From Acidovorax sp. DW039 (GTDB lineage Bacteria > Pseudomonadota > Gammaproteobacteria > Burkholderiales > Burkholderiaceae_C): a stretch of DNA of 64,000 nucleotides. Both the position numbers and the translations under genes were made by a program. The notes beneath the pieces were generated by a model that saw only the letters and a list, made by a program, of their open reading frames with translations, ran no database searches and was not told where the DNA came from. Positions 39,052-48,125 of this stretch are shown here, piece after piece. The DNA lies in assembly GCF_037101375.1 (NCBI RefSeq), contig NZ_AP029019.1, positions 1,612,001 to 1,676,000 on the forward strand. The letters are read 5' to 3'. Every line of letters begins with the position of its first letter. Position 1 is the first letter of the stretch.

Positions 39052-40299
39052 CTACTGATGCAACTGCCGGGTGACTTCTGCGCCTGTGTCCGTCCAGCCA
39101 AAGAACCGGCACACCTCCTCGCGCATGGCCAGGGTGTCGGCGCGGCCCAGTTCCATCAGCTCGCGGGTGTAGCCTGCCTCAAAAAGCAGGTAGCTGGCCA
39201 GTGCGGCCCCGCGCACATCGGCCATGTTGGAGGTCACGCCCAGCGCGCCCAGCATGGTGCGCACCGGGCCGGGTAGGTCGCCCACGTGGCGGGCGGCGAC
39301 GGCATCGAGCCGTTGCGAGGGGGCGATGACCAGCAGCTCGATGGGCCGCAGGGCGCTGTGGGTGCGCTTTTCTTCGGGGATGAGCGAGAGCGTCTGGTTG
39401 ATGCGCTGCACCCGCTCCACATCCACCGACAGCGCGTCCAGAAAGATGTTGGACAGCGCGTGGCCTGCAATCTGCGCAAGCGACGGGTAGGTGGGCGACG
39501 GGTTGGCGGTGGCATCGCCTTTGGGCTCGTGCATGCGGCCTGCGCCGATCACCAGAATGCGCTCGGCCCCCAGATGGATGGCCGGGGCGATGGGTGCAGA
39601 CTGGCGCATGGAGCCGTCACCGAAATATTCGGTGTGGTCGCCCATGACGATGCCTTTGGCGGGGAAGATGAACGGAATGGCCGAAGACGCCAGCAGGTGT
39701 TCGTGCGTGATGCGGTCGCGCGCCGCCTTGCGTTGCGAGCGCACCCAGGGCTGCACGGGCTCGGCCGACTCAAAAAACGTCACATGCTCGCCTGAGCTGT
39801 AGCTGGATGCGGTGACCGCCAGCGCCTTGAGGTGCCCTTTGCGGATGAGGCGGGGCAGGCGCACCAGCGGCACCATCTTGACCAGCAGCTTCTCCAGCGG
39901 AGAGTTGTCCAGCAGCGACTGGGGCCGCATGCGCCGCCACCGCGCCAGCGCCCAGCCCATGGACAGCAGGGTCAGCCAGCGCGCGCCGCTGCGCATCACG
40001 CTCAGCGAATCGGCTCCGTACACCTGGTTGGCATGAAACTGCCGCCACACGCGCGCAATGCGCCGCACGGCGCGGTCAAAGTGGTCGGCCCCACAGGCCA
40101 GGGCGGCTGCGTTGATGGCCCCGGCCGAGGTGCCGGTGATGATGGGGAACGGGTTGGGTTCATCACCCGCGCCGCAGGCCTGCCGCAGATCGGCAATGGC
40201 TTCGAGCACGCCCACCTGGTAGGCGGCACGGGCACCGCCGCCCGTCAACAGCAGGCCCGTTGGGGGCGTGGCGGGGGCGGCCGGGTGTTTGGGGCGCAT
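39052..40299 (-). CDS. Patatin-like phospholipase
   Basis: A protein of 415 residues. The glycine-rich oxyanion segment is LLLTGGGARAAYQVGVL, the nucleophile Ser lies in GTSAGAINAAALACG, and the catalytic Asp is in YFGDGSMRQSAP. It should hydrolyse acyl lipids. No signal peptide is seen, so it is probably cytoplasmic or membrane-associated. The N terminus starts near the GGG motif as usual. Confidence 0.9.
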   Translation of the reverse strand: MRPKHPAAPATPPTGLLLTGGGARAAYQVGVLEAIADLRQACGAGDEPNPFPIITGTSAGAINAAALACGADHFDRAVRRIARVWRQFHANQVYGADSLSVMRSGARWLTLLSMGWALARWRRMRPQSLLDNSPLEKLLVKMVPLVRLPRLIRKGHLKALAVTASSYSSGEHVTFFESAEPVQPWVRSQRKAARDRITHEHLLASSAIPFIFPAKGIVMGDHTEYFGDGSMRQSAPIAPAIHLGAERILVIGAGRMHEPKGDATANPSPTYPSLAQIAGHALSNIFLDALSVDVERVQRINQTLSLIPEEKRTHSALRPIELLVIAPSQRLDAVAARHVGDLPGPVRTMLGALGVTSNMADVRGAALASYLLFEAGYTRELMELGRADTLAMREEVCRFFGWTDTGAEVTRQLHQ

Positions 40300-40441
40300 C
40301 GTGGACGTGGGTGGTTAGTGCGGCTCAACAGAGAAAGACTGTAGATGGCTGTGGTCAGGAGTGTGCGGCGCCGCTTCCATCGATGGGTTTGGGAAAACCC
40401 GCATCTCCCGCACTACACCGCACCCCAGCGCCGCCTGTGTA

Positions 40442-41011
40442 TCAACCCAGCAACAGCGCCGCCAGCGCGGGCCCTTGCAGCAGGGTGATGCCATGGTCTC
40501 GGGCGAACAGGGCTGCGTTCTCGCTCACGCTGCCTTGCGCAGCAATGTAGATGGCGCCCTGGGCGTCCTGAGTCTGCATGGCGGTGTACAGCTCGCGCAG
40601 GGGTTCCACGCCATGCGTGGCGGCTTTCCAGCGGCGTGCGCTCACCAGAAAAGTCTTGCCGTCCTTGGCCAGGCGCAGGTCCACCACGCCTTTGGAGGCC
40701 ACGTTCACGTCATAGCCCTGGGCGACCCAGGCGTGGGTAAGGGCTTGGGAGAACGCATTCCAGTGCATGCCCTGTACGCTGTCCAGCATCTGGCTGACCT
40801 TGGCCTTGCTGGGCGCGCGCAGTTGCCGCCAGGCGGCAATGCAGCCCACGACAAAGATGGGAAAGCCCCCAAGAGCGCCGAACACAAAGTACTCCTTGGG
40901 CAGCAGTGCGCGGGACACCAGCGCGATCACCGCCACCAGCACAAAGCTGATCCACCACGGCGAGCGCAGCAGCACGGCGAACAGGGAGTTTTCAGACATC
41001 TTGAATTTCAC
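40442..41011 (-). CDS. Membrane-anchored Mrr-like nuclease-domain protein
   Basis: A protein of 189 residues. Two hydrophobic segments (PWWISFVLVAVIALVS and FPIFVVGCIAAW) are followed by a compact domain with MHWNAFSQALTHAWVAQGYD, GVVDLRLAKDGKTFLV and GAIYIAAQGSVSENA. This layout matches the Mrr/restriction-endonuclease-like fold (Asp then xxK, here VDLRLAKDGK). The usual catalytic Gln/Glu-x-Lys is altered (SARRWKA), so activity is uncertain. A GTG start at 41011 (MKFKMSEN) is preferred, with the ATG at 40999 as alternative. Confidence 0.7.
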   Translation of the reverse strand: MKFKMSENSLFAVLLRSPWWISFVLVAVIALVSRALLPKEYFVFGALGGFPIFVVGCIAAWRQLRAPSKAKVSQMLDSVQGMHWNAFSQALTHAWVAQGYDVNVASKGVVDLRLAKDGKTFLVSARRWKAATHGVEPLRELYTAMQTQDAQGAIYIAAQGSVSENAALFARDHGITLLQGPALAALLLG

Positions 41012-41212
41012 GGTGTTTTCTCGCTCGGGCAGGGGGCGGCAGCGCCGCCGGGTGCAAAGGGGGAGGTGGCCGCTGTCACGGCCCAATGGGTGCGCATTGT
41101 CATGCAGTTGGCGGCAGGGTTGCCCGTGTGTGACCCACGCCGCCCTCTTGCCCCCAACAAAAATCCGTGAAAGCCTCTTGGATAGACTAGCGGCCCCACA
41201 GGAGTTATTTGA

Positions 41213-42304
41213 ATGTCAGTCACCGAACAGGGCCTTTTGGCCGCTCTTTCCAGCGTGCTGGATCCCCATACGGGCAAGGATTTCGTCAGCACCCGCGCCG
41301 TCCGCAATGTGCAGATCACGGGTGGCGATGTGGCCTTTGAGGTGGAGCTGGGCTACCCCGCCAAGAGCCTGGTGCCCGAGCTGCGCCGCCAACTGGTAGC
41401 GGCCGCCAAAGGCGTGGCTGGCGTGGGTAACGTTTCGGTCAACATCACCAGCAAGGTGGTGGCCCACGCCGTGCAGCGCGGTGTGCAGCTTTTGCCACAG
41501 GTCAAGAACATCATTGCCGTGGCCTCGGGCAAGGGTGGCGTGGGCAAGAGCACCACGGCCGCCAATCTGGCCCTGGCGCTGGCTGCCGAGGGCGCCAGCG
41601 TGGGTGTGCTGGATGCCGACATCTACGGCCCCAGCCAGCCCATGATGCTGGGCATCAACCGCCGCCCTGAAAGCGAAGACGGCAAGACCATGGAGCCGCT
41701 GGAGAACTACGGCGTGCAGGTCATGTCCATCGGCTTTCTGGTGGACCAGGACGAAGCCATGATCTGGCGCGGCCCCATGGCTACCCAGGCGCTGGAGCAG
41801 CTGCTGCGCCAGACCAACTGGAAAGACCTGGACTACCTCATCATCGACATGCCCCCCGGCACCGGCGACATCCAGCTCACGCTGAGCCAGCGTGTGCCCA
41901 TGACCGGCGCGGTCATTGTCACCACGCCTCAGGACATTGCCCTGCTGGACGCCAAGAAGGGCATCAAGATGTTCGAGAAGGTGGGCGTGCCCATCCTGGG
42001 CATTGTGGAAAACATGGCAGCCCATGTGTGCAGCAACTGCGGCCATGTGGAGCACATTTTTGGTGCCGACGGCGGCAAGAAGATGGCGGCCGACTACGGC
42101 ATGGATTACCTGGGCGCGCTGCCGCTGAACATGAGCATCCGCCTGCAGGCCGACAGCGGCAAGCCCACCGTGGTGGCAGACCCCGATGGCGAAGTCGCCC
42201 AGATCTACAAGAAGGTGGCCCGCGATGTGGCGGTGAAGATTGCGCAGAAGGCCAAGGACTTCTCCAGCAAGTTCCCCACCATCTCCATCAGCAAGAATAC
42301 CTGA
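41213..42304 (+). CDS. apbC: Mrp/ApbC iron-sulfur cluster carrier ATPase
   Basis: A protein of 363 residues. The N-terminal 90 residues form a MIP18/DUF59 domain (DPHTGKDF). The deviant Walker A is ASGKGGVGKST, and the cluster-binding CxxC is in HVCSNCGHVEH. It transfers [4Fe-4S] clusters to client enzymes, and many cluster proteins are encoded in this window. The ATG at 41213 has AGGAG upstream. Confidence 0.94.
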   Translation: MSVTEQGLLAALSSVLDPHTGKDFVSTRAVRNVQITGGDVAFEVELGYPAKSLVPELRRQLVAAAKGVAGVGNVSVNITSKVVAHAVQRGVQLLPQVKNIIAVASGKGGVGKSTTAANLALALAAEGASVGVLDADIYGPSQPMMLGINRRPESEDGKTMEPLENYGVQVMSIGFLVDQDEAMIWRGPMATQALEQLLRQTNWKDLDYLIIDMPPGTGDIQLTLSQRVPMTGAVIVTTPQDIALLDAKKGIKMFEKVGVPILGIVENMAAHVCSNCGHVEHIFGADGGKKMAADYGMDYLGALPLNMSIRLQADSGKPTVVADPDGEVAQIYKKVARDVAVKIAQKAKDFSSKFPTISISKNT

Positions 42305-42368
42305 TTTTGCTATGAAATATGTAGCTGCCTGCGCTTATAGATAGAGCGCTGGATGGCTAAAAATATAT
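42304..42368 (+). repeat. R1 palindromic repeat after apbC
   Basis: TTTTGCTATGAAATATGTAG then CTGCCTGCGCTTAT, loop, AGAGCGCTGGATGGC. It starts directly after the apbC stop codon. Confidence 0.82.
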
Positions 42369-42483
42369 GAATGGATCAGTGGGTTGCCGGAGCATGAGGT
42401 GCCTGCCGTGTGGGTAGTGATGGCGCCCTTGCCGGGCTGGGCAATCCACGTCCGGCCTAGGTGCGCCAGAGAGGTGTGACTGC

Positions 42484-43428
42484 ATGAACCTGCTCGCGTC
42501 CTTGCGTTACCTGGTGGCACTGCATGAGCACCGGCATTTTGGTCGTGCTGCTGCAGCCTGTCATATCACCCAGCCTGCACTGTCGAATGCGCTGCGTGCG
42601 CTGGAGGAAGAGTTTGGCGTCGTGATCGTGCAGCGTGGGCGCTCGTATGTGGGACTCACCCACGAAGGGCAGGCCGTGCTGAGCACCGCGCAACGCATGT
42701 TGCGAGAAAGCGAAGTGCTGCGACAGGAGCTGCACAGCTTGCAGGACGCGCCGCGTGGGTGCTTGCGCATGGCGTCCACCCCTACGGCGGTTCCCATACT
42801 CTCCCGTTTTGCAGCGCTGCTCCAGGCACGACACCCGGGTATTTCGTCGGTGGTGCTGTCCATGAGCTCGCTGGAGTTGGAGCAGGGGCTTGAAGATCTG
42901 TCGCTGGATCTGGCCGTTGGCTACAGCGAGCGCATGCAGGCGCAGCGCGGTAGTTTGCGGTCCTGGCCGCAGTGCACTGAGCGTTACTACCTGATCCGGC
43001 GAGCAGCGGTGGCTGCAAAAGACCAGTTGCGCATCGGGGCGCCCATCACATGGCGAGAGGCCGGAGCGTTGCCGTTGTGCCTGCTCACGACCGAGATGCA
43101 TAACCGCTTCATCATCGATCAGGCGTTGCGGGAGGCAGGGGTCGTGTCGGCGCCCGCCATGGAGACCAACTCGGTGCTCACTCTCGTGTTGAGTGTGGCT
43201 GCTGGCAATGTCTGCAGCATCCTCCCCAGTGCCATGGTGTCGGCGGTGCGCAGCGAGCGCACGCTGGAGGCATTGCCGCTGGTGGAGCCGGATGTGCACA
43301 CACCCATAGGGTTCATGACGCAGCGCGGGCCCCGCACCTCCCGCGCTCTGGAGGCGGCTTTGCAGCTGCTGGAGTCTGCAGAGTGGCGTGATCAGGTGCA
43401 ATCGCATTGCGGCGATCTCACTGCGTGA
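42484..43428 (+). CDS. LysR-family regulator of the formate/oxalate gene set
   Basis: A protein of 314 residues. The DNA-binding domain has LVALHEHRHFGRAAAACHIT and QPALSNALRALEEEFG, and the effector domain follows. It lies directly upstream of, and in the same direction as, the OFA transporter and the FdhF-like enzyme, so it most likely controls them. GAGAGG precedes the ATG. The effector is unknown. Formate or oxalate is a reasonable guess from neighbours. Confidence 0.88.
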   Translation: MNLLASLRYLVALHEHRHFGRAAAACHITQPALSNALRALEEEFGVVIVQRGRSYVGLTHEGQAVLSTAQRMLRESEVLRQELHSLQDAPRGCLRMASTPTAVPILSRFAALLQARHPGISSVVLSMSSLELEQGLEDLSLDLAVGYSERMQAQRGSLRSWPQCTERYYLIRRAAVAAKDQLRIGAPITWREAGALPLCLLTTEMHNRFIIDQALREAGVVSAPAMETNSVLTLVLSVAAGNVCSILPSAMVSAVRSERTLEALPLVEPDVHTPIGFMTQRGPRTSRALEAALQLLESAEWRDQVQSHCGDLTA

Positions 43429-43517
43429 GGCTGGTCGAACTGCGCTTCCCATTCCAGAACTGCGACGAGACCTTTTGATGGTTTCTGTTATGCAAGTCTG
43501 TGCATACATTCGCGCCA

Positions 43518-43541
43518 TGAATCAAGCGATGTGTTGATTCA
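43518..43541. promoter_or_regulatory. Putative LysR operator upstream of the OFA transporter
   Basis: TGAATCAA and TTGATTCA are exact 8-base inverted copies with an 8-base centre, giving a T-N11-A type LysR box (ATCAA...TTGAT). It lies 104 bp before the transporter start. A second pair, ATGCA/TGCAT, is 20 bp upstream. Confidence 0.55.
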
Positions 43542-43644
43542 ATTTGACCATCTGTCTCTGCGTTACTGAAACTCCCGTCCTGGTGCTTGATTTGCATCAA
43601 TAAACTGCGCCTTTGCGGCGTGACACGAAAGGGAGAGGAATCAG

Positions 43645-45324
43645 ATGACGGCATCCACTGCAAGCGTGCCAATGGGCAGCCAAGTACCCCAAGCGCCGGG
43701 GTTTCTGGACAAGGAGCGCATCATTGCCGGGCCTGGCTTCAACCGCTGGCTTGTGCCTCCGGCTGCGCTGGCAATTCACCTGTGCATCGGCATGGCCTAT
43801 GGCTTCTCGGTGTTCTGGTTGCCCCTGTCGAAGGCTTTGCAAACGGCAGGAACGGGCGCTGCCTGTGGCAAGGATGTGGGGTTCTTTGCCCAGTTGTTCA
43901 CCACGCAGTGTGACTGGAGCGTTGCCACCCTGGGGTGGATGTACACCCTGTTCTTCGTGTTTCTGGGCTGCTCCGCGGCCATCTGGGGTGGCTGGCTTGA
44001 GCGTGCTGGCCCTCGCAAGGCGGGCGTGGTGTCGGCTGTTTGCTGGTGTGGCGGCATGCTGCTGTCGGCCCTGGGCATCTATACCCACCAGTTCTGGATG
44101 ATGATTCTGGGCTCGGGTGTGATTGGTGGCATCGGGCTGGGGCTGGGGTACATCTCCCCCGTGTCCACACTGATCAAGTGGTTCCCTGATCGGCGCGGCA
44201 TGGCCACTGGCATGGCCATCATGGGCTTTGGTGGTGGAGCCATGATCGGCTCGCCCCTGGCAGTGGAGTTGATGAAGCTCTTCGCCACGCCCACCGACGC
44301 GGGTGTGATGCAGACCTTTGTGGTCATGGCGCTGGTGTACTTTGCGTTCATGATGGCCGGTGCCCTGGGCTATCGTGTGCCCCCCAGCGGCTGGAAGCCC
44401 GAGGGCTGGACGCCCCCGGCCACGCTGACGGCCAACGCCATGATCACGCAGCGCCATGTCCATGTGAAGAAAGTCTGGGGCATCCCCCAGTTCTGGCTGG
44501 TGTGGGTGGTGCTGTGCATGAACGTGTCGGCTGGCATTGGCGTGATCGGCATGGCCAGCCCCATGCTGCAGGAAGTGTTTGGCGGAGGCTTGGTGGGCAT
44601 CGGCAAGAAGTTCACCGAGCTGAGCAAGGAAGAGCTGGCAGCCATTGCTGCCGTGGCGGGTGGCTTCACTGCGCTGCTGTCGCTGTTCAACATCGGTGGT
44701 CGCTTCTTCTGGGCCAGCCTGTCCGACAAGCTGGGCCGCAAGCTCACCTACACCGTGTTCTTTGTGCTGGGCGGTTTGCTGTACTTCAGCATTCCCTCGT
44801 CGGCCGGTGCGGGCAGCAAGCTGCTGTTTGTGGGCGCGTTCTGCGTCATCCTGTCCATGTACGGTGGCGGTTTTGCCACAGTGCCTGCCTATCTGGCCGA
44901 CCTGTTCGGCACGCAAATGGTGGGTGCCATCCATGGTCGTTTGCTCACAGCCTGGGCAACTGCAGGTATCTTGGGCCCGGTGGTGGTCAACTACATGCGT
45001 GAATACCAGCTGGGCCTGGGCATTCCGCGCGAGCAGGTCTACAACCAGACCATGTACATCCTGGTGGGCATGCTGGCTGTGGGGCTGATTGCCAACTTGC
45101 TGGTGCGTCCGGTGGCCGATAAGCACTTCATGACCGATGCCGAGCTGGCCCACGAAAAGAAGCTGGCCCACGACAAGGCTGTGGCCGCTGAAGTAGGCAC
45201 AGGTGGCAATACTGCTGAGCGCACCAGCACCGCCGTGGTGGTGCTGGCCTGGCTGGCCGTGGGCTTGCCACTGGCCTGGGGCACGTACAAGACACTGTTG
45301 AGCGCAGCCAAGTTCTTTCAGTGA
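43645..45324 (+). CDS. OFA-family MFS transporter (oxalate/formate antiporter type)
   Basis: A protein of 559 residues with about twelve membrane segments. Characteristic parts are HLCIGMAYGFSVFWLPLS, YISPVSTLIKWFPDRRGMAT and NIGGRFFWASLSDKLGRK. A long cytoplasmic loop lies between helices 6 and 7, and the C-terminal end adds one more hydrophobic helix (VVLAWLAVGLPLAWGTY). OFA carriers exchange oxalate with formate or take up monocarboxylates. The linked FdhF-like enzyme and fdhD favour formate or oxalate as substrate. Confidence 0.88.
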   Translation: MTASTASVPMGSQVPQAPGFLDKERIIAGPGFNRWLVPPAALAIHLCIGMAYGFSVFWLPLSKALQTAGTGAACGKDVGFFAQLFTTQCDWSVATLGWMYTLFFVFLGCSAAIWGGWLERAGPRKAGVVSAVCWCGGMLLSALGIYTHQFWMMILGSGVIGGIGLGLGYISPVSTLIKWFPDRRGMATGMAIMGFGGGAMIGSPLAVELMKLFATPTDAGVMQTFVVMALVYFAFMMAGALGYRVPPSGWKPEGWTPPATLTANAMITQRHVHVKKVWGIPQFWLVWVVLCMNVSAGIGVIGMASPMLQEVFGGGLVGIGKKFTELSKEELAAIAAVAGGFTALLSLFNIGGRFFWASLSDKLGRKLTYTVFFVLGGLLYFSIPSSAGAGSKLLFVGAFCVILSMYGGGFATVPAYLADLFGTQMVGAIHGRLLTAWATAGILGPVVVNYMREYQLGLGIPREQVYNQTMYILVGMLAVGLIANLLVRPVADKHFMTDAELAHEKKLAHDKAVAAEVGTGGNTAERTSTAVVVLAWLAVGLPLAWGTYKTLLSAAKFFQ

Positions 45325-45477
45325 ATGACCTTGGGTGGGGCGTAGGCGCTGGGTCAGGCGTCTGCGCGCCCTCCTGAGCAGCAGTACAAGCATGGATCCC
45401 GGCGCGCAGCAGGTCACCCGTCTCAGGCGGGGCTTGCTGCAGCGCCTTTTGGTTTTCGTTCAGTCCGGGAGTTGGCG

Positions 45478-47826
45478 ATGAAACAAGAAAAAATTGAGTT
45501 TTACAAAGGCCCGGCCGGTGGCTGGGGCGCTTTGAACAGCGTGAAGAACACGCTGCTGCGCCAGGACATACCGCTGAAGGGTGCGAAGACCTTGCTGTCG
45601 GCCAACCAGCCTGACGGGTTTGATTGCCCAGGTTGCGCCTGGCCTGATCGCAACCACGCCTCAACCTTCGAGTTTTGCGAGAACGGAGCCAAGGCTGTGG
45701 CAGCAGAGGCTACCGAGCGGCGTGTGGCTCCCGACTTTTTTGCGCAGCACACTGTGACTGCCTTGCAAGAGCAAAGCGACTTCTGGCTGGAAGACCAAGG
45801 TCGGCTCACCCACCCGATGGTGTATGACGGACAGACCGACCGTTATCGCCCCATCGCCTGGGATGACGCCTTTGCCCTGATCGCGCGGCATTTGAATGCG
45901 CTGCCCGATCCGAACCAGGCCATCTTCTACACCTCGGGTCGTGCCAGCAACGAGGCCGCTTTTCTGTACCAGTTGTTTGTGCGCCAGTACGGCACCAACA
46001 ATTTTCCCGATTGCTCCAACATGTGCCACGAGCCGAGCGGCAGTGGCATGCGCCCGCAAATCGGTGTGGGCAAGGGCACCGTCACCCTGCACGACTTTGA
46101 GTGCGCCGACGCGATTTTCATTTTTGGACAGAACCCCGGAACCAACCACCCCCGCATGCTGGCCGAGTTGAGGGATGCCCACAAGCGCGGGGCTCGCATC
46201 GTGAGTTTCAACCCCCTGCGCGAGCGAGGGCTGGAGCGATTTGCAGACCCCCAAAACAAGATGGAGATGGCCACCTTGGGCTCGTCGCCCATCAGCACGC
46301 ACTACTTCCAGCTGCGGGTGGGCGGTGACTTTGCCGTCGTGAAGGGCATGATGAAGCATGTGCTGGAGCAGGAGGACCAGCGGGGTGGGGTGCTGGACCG
46401 TGCATTCATTGCGGAGCACACCACGGGGTTTGAGGCGCTTGCCGAGGACTTGAGGGCTGAGTCATGGGCGCTGCTGGAGCAGGAATCCGGCCTGTCCGAA
46501 GCGCAGATCCGCGCGGCGGCTGACATCTACATCGGAGCCGAGCGCGTCATCGCCTGCTGGGGCATGGGCATTACCCAGCACAAGCATTCCGTTGCCACCA
46601 TCCAGGCCATCGTGAGCTGGTTGATGCTGCGAGGCAACATCGGGCGGGAAGGTGCTGGCCCCTGCCCCGTGCGAGGCCACAGCAATGTGCAAGGCGACCG
46701 CACCATGGGTATCTGGGAAAAGCCCCCGGCCGCCCTGCTGGACAAGCTGCAGGAGGTCTTTGGCTTTGAGCCACCGCGCAAACCCGGCGTGGACACCGTA
46801 GAGGCCATCAGCCAGATGCTGGAGGGGCGGGGCAAGGTTTTCTTTGCACTCGGAGGCAACTTTGCCGCCGCCACACCCGATACCTACGAAACATGGAAGG
46901 CACTGCAAAGGTGCGATTTGACGGTGCATGTGGCCACCAAGCTCAACCGCAGCCACGTGATACACGGGCGAGAGGCTCTGATCCTCCCGTGCCTGGGCCG
47001 TACGGAGATCGACATGCAGGCCACGGGCCCCCAGGGGGTGACTGTGGAGGATTCCATGAGCATGGTGCATCTGTCCATGGGCATCAACCCGCCTGCTTCA
47101 GAACACCTTCTGTCTGAGCCTGCCATCGTGGCCCGTCTGGCTGCTGCCACGCTGGGCTCGCGCAGCCAGGTGCCCTGGCTGTGGCTTGTGGAGGACTACA
47201 GCCGTATCCGTGACCTCATTGAAAAGGTGTTCCCTGATTTCAAGGATTTCAACGCCAGGGTGGCGCTGCCAGGCGGCTTCAGGCTGCGCAACACCGCCAG
47301 CGAACGGGTCTGGGCGACACCTTCTGCCAAGGCATCTTTTTACGTGCATGCTGTTCCGCGCGATACGCCCACCCATTTGGCGAGAGAACGGTTCAAAGAC
47401 GCGGTGGTGTTCACACTGCTGACAACCCGCTCGCACGACCAGTACAACACCACCATTTATGGCATGGATGATCGCTACCGGGGTGTGTACGGTCAGCGCC
47501 GTGTTGTGTTCATCAACGCTGAGGATATTCGGGCCTTGGGCATGAAGGACGGCGACTGGGTGGACATCCATACCCTGTGGAGTGATGGACAGAAGCGCCG
47601 AGCGGATCGCTTCAAATTGGTGGCTTACGACATTCCTCGCGGGAATCTGGCGGCTTACTACCCTGAGACTAACCCTCTGGTACCCCTGAGCGCCGTGGCT
47701 GATGTGGCCGGTACGCCCACTTCCAAGTCCATCCCGGTGGTTCTGGTGCCGCATGGGGCAGGTAACGGGGCGGACAACGGTGCCGTTTCACAACCCAGTG
47801 CCTCAGAAGCCGGGGTGTCGGCGTGA
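45478..47826 (+). CDS. FdhF/YdeP-type molybdopterin oxidoreductase
   Basis: A protein of 782 residues without a Tat signal, so cytoplasmic. An N-terminal pair C50-C53 (DCPGCAWPD) replaces the full cluster motif of classical formate dehydrogenases. The likely Mo ligand is Cys183 in DCSNMCHEPSGSGM, where E. coli FdhF has Sec. Further cofactor-binding blocks are GQNPGTNHPRM and MLRGNIGREGAGPCPVRGHS. The YdeP-like family has no settled substrate. Linkage to an OFA carrier and fdhD points to formate or oxalyl chemistry. ATG at 45478 has GGGAG upstream. A TTG at 45472 is also in frame. Confidence 0.88.
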   Translation: MKQEKIEFYKGPAGGWGALNSVKNTLLRQDIPLKGAKTLLSANQPDGFDCPGCAWPDRNHASTFEFCENGAKAVAAEATERRVAPDFFAQHTVTALQEQSDFWLEDQGRLTHPMVYDGQTDRYRPIAWDDAFALIARHLNALPDPNQAIFYTSGRASNEAAFLYQLFVRQYGTNNFPDCSNMCHEPSGSGMRPQIGVGKGTVTLHDFECADAIFIFGQNPGTNHPRMLAELRDAHKRGARIVSFNPLRERGLERFADPQNKMEMATLGSSPISTHYFQLRVGGDFAVVKGMMKHVLEQEDQRGGVLDRAFIAEHTTGFEALAEDLRAESWALLEQESGLSEAQIRAAADIYIGAERVIACWGMGITQHKHSVATIQAIVSWLMLRGNIGREGAGPCPVRGHSNVQGDRTMGIWEKPPAALLDKLQEVFGFEPPRKPGVDTVEAISQMLEGRGKVFFALGGNFAAATPDTYETWKALQRCDLTVHVATKLNRSHVIHGREALILPCLGRTEIDMQATGPQGVTVEDSMSMVHLSMGINPPASEHLLSEPAIVARLAAATLGSRSQVPWLWLVEDYSRIRDLIEKVFPDFKDFNARVALPGGFRLRNTASERVWATPSAKASFYVHAVPRDTPTHLARERFKDAVVFTLLTTRSHDQYNTTIYGMDDRYRGVYGQRRVVFINAEDIRALGMKDGDWVDIHTLWSDGQKRRADRFKLVAYDIPRGNLAAYYPETNPLVPLSAVADVAGTPTSKSIPVVLVPHGAGNGADNGAVSQPSASEAGVSA

Positions 47827-48125
47827 TGGCAGATGCGCCCGCTGTGCACGGAGAGTCTTCGCTCGCGATCCGAATTCTGCAAACTTTGGCGGGAGAGCCG
47901 GAGGCTGTGTCTTTGCCCTGGCTGGGCAAACGTCTCTCGCAAAGTGCCAGCGTGTTGATGCGGCAGCTCACCTTGATGGGGGCTGCCTCCATAGGCGGGC
48001 AAGCCGGGCCGGGCTGGGTGGATGTGCGTCAGCATGAGGGGAGATGGATGGTGCAGCTGACTCCCCAGGGGCGTCTGGTGGCGCAAAGCGGTGCAGATGG
48101 TGTGTGCAACGGAGATACGGCATGA
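47826..48125 (+). CDS. Small winged-helix-like protein between the FdhF-like enzyme and fdhD
   Basis: A protein of 99 residues. Its start overlaps the upstream stop (TGATG) and its stop overlaps the fdhD start (ATGA), so it is coupled to both. ILQTLAGEPEAVSLPWLGKR and LSQSASVLMRQLTLMGAA look like the helix-helix of a winged-helix fold, followed by a two-strand wing, VDVRQHEGRWMVQLTPQG. No Cys cluster, one Cys near the end. It may be a regulator or an enzyme-specific chaperone. Function unknown. Confidence 0.65.
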   Translation: MADAPAVHGESSLAIRILQTLAGEPEAVSLPWLGKRLSQSASVLMRQLTLMGAASIGGQAGPGWVDVRQHEGRWMVQLTPQGRLVAQSGADGVCNGDTA

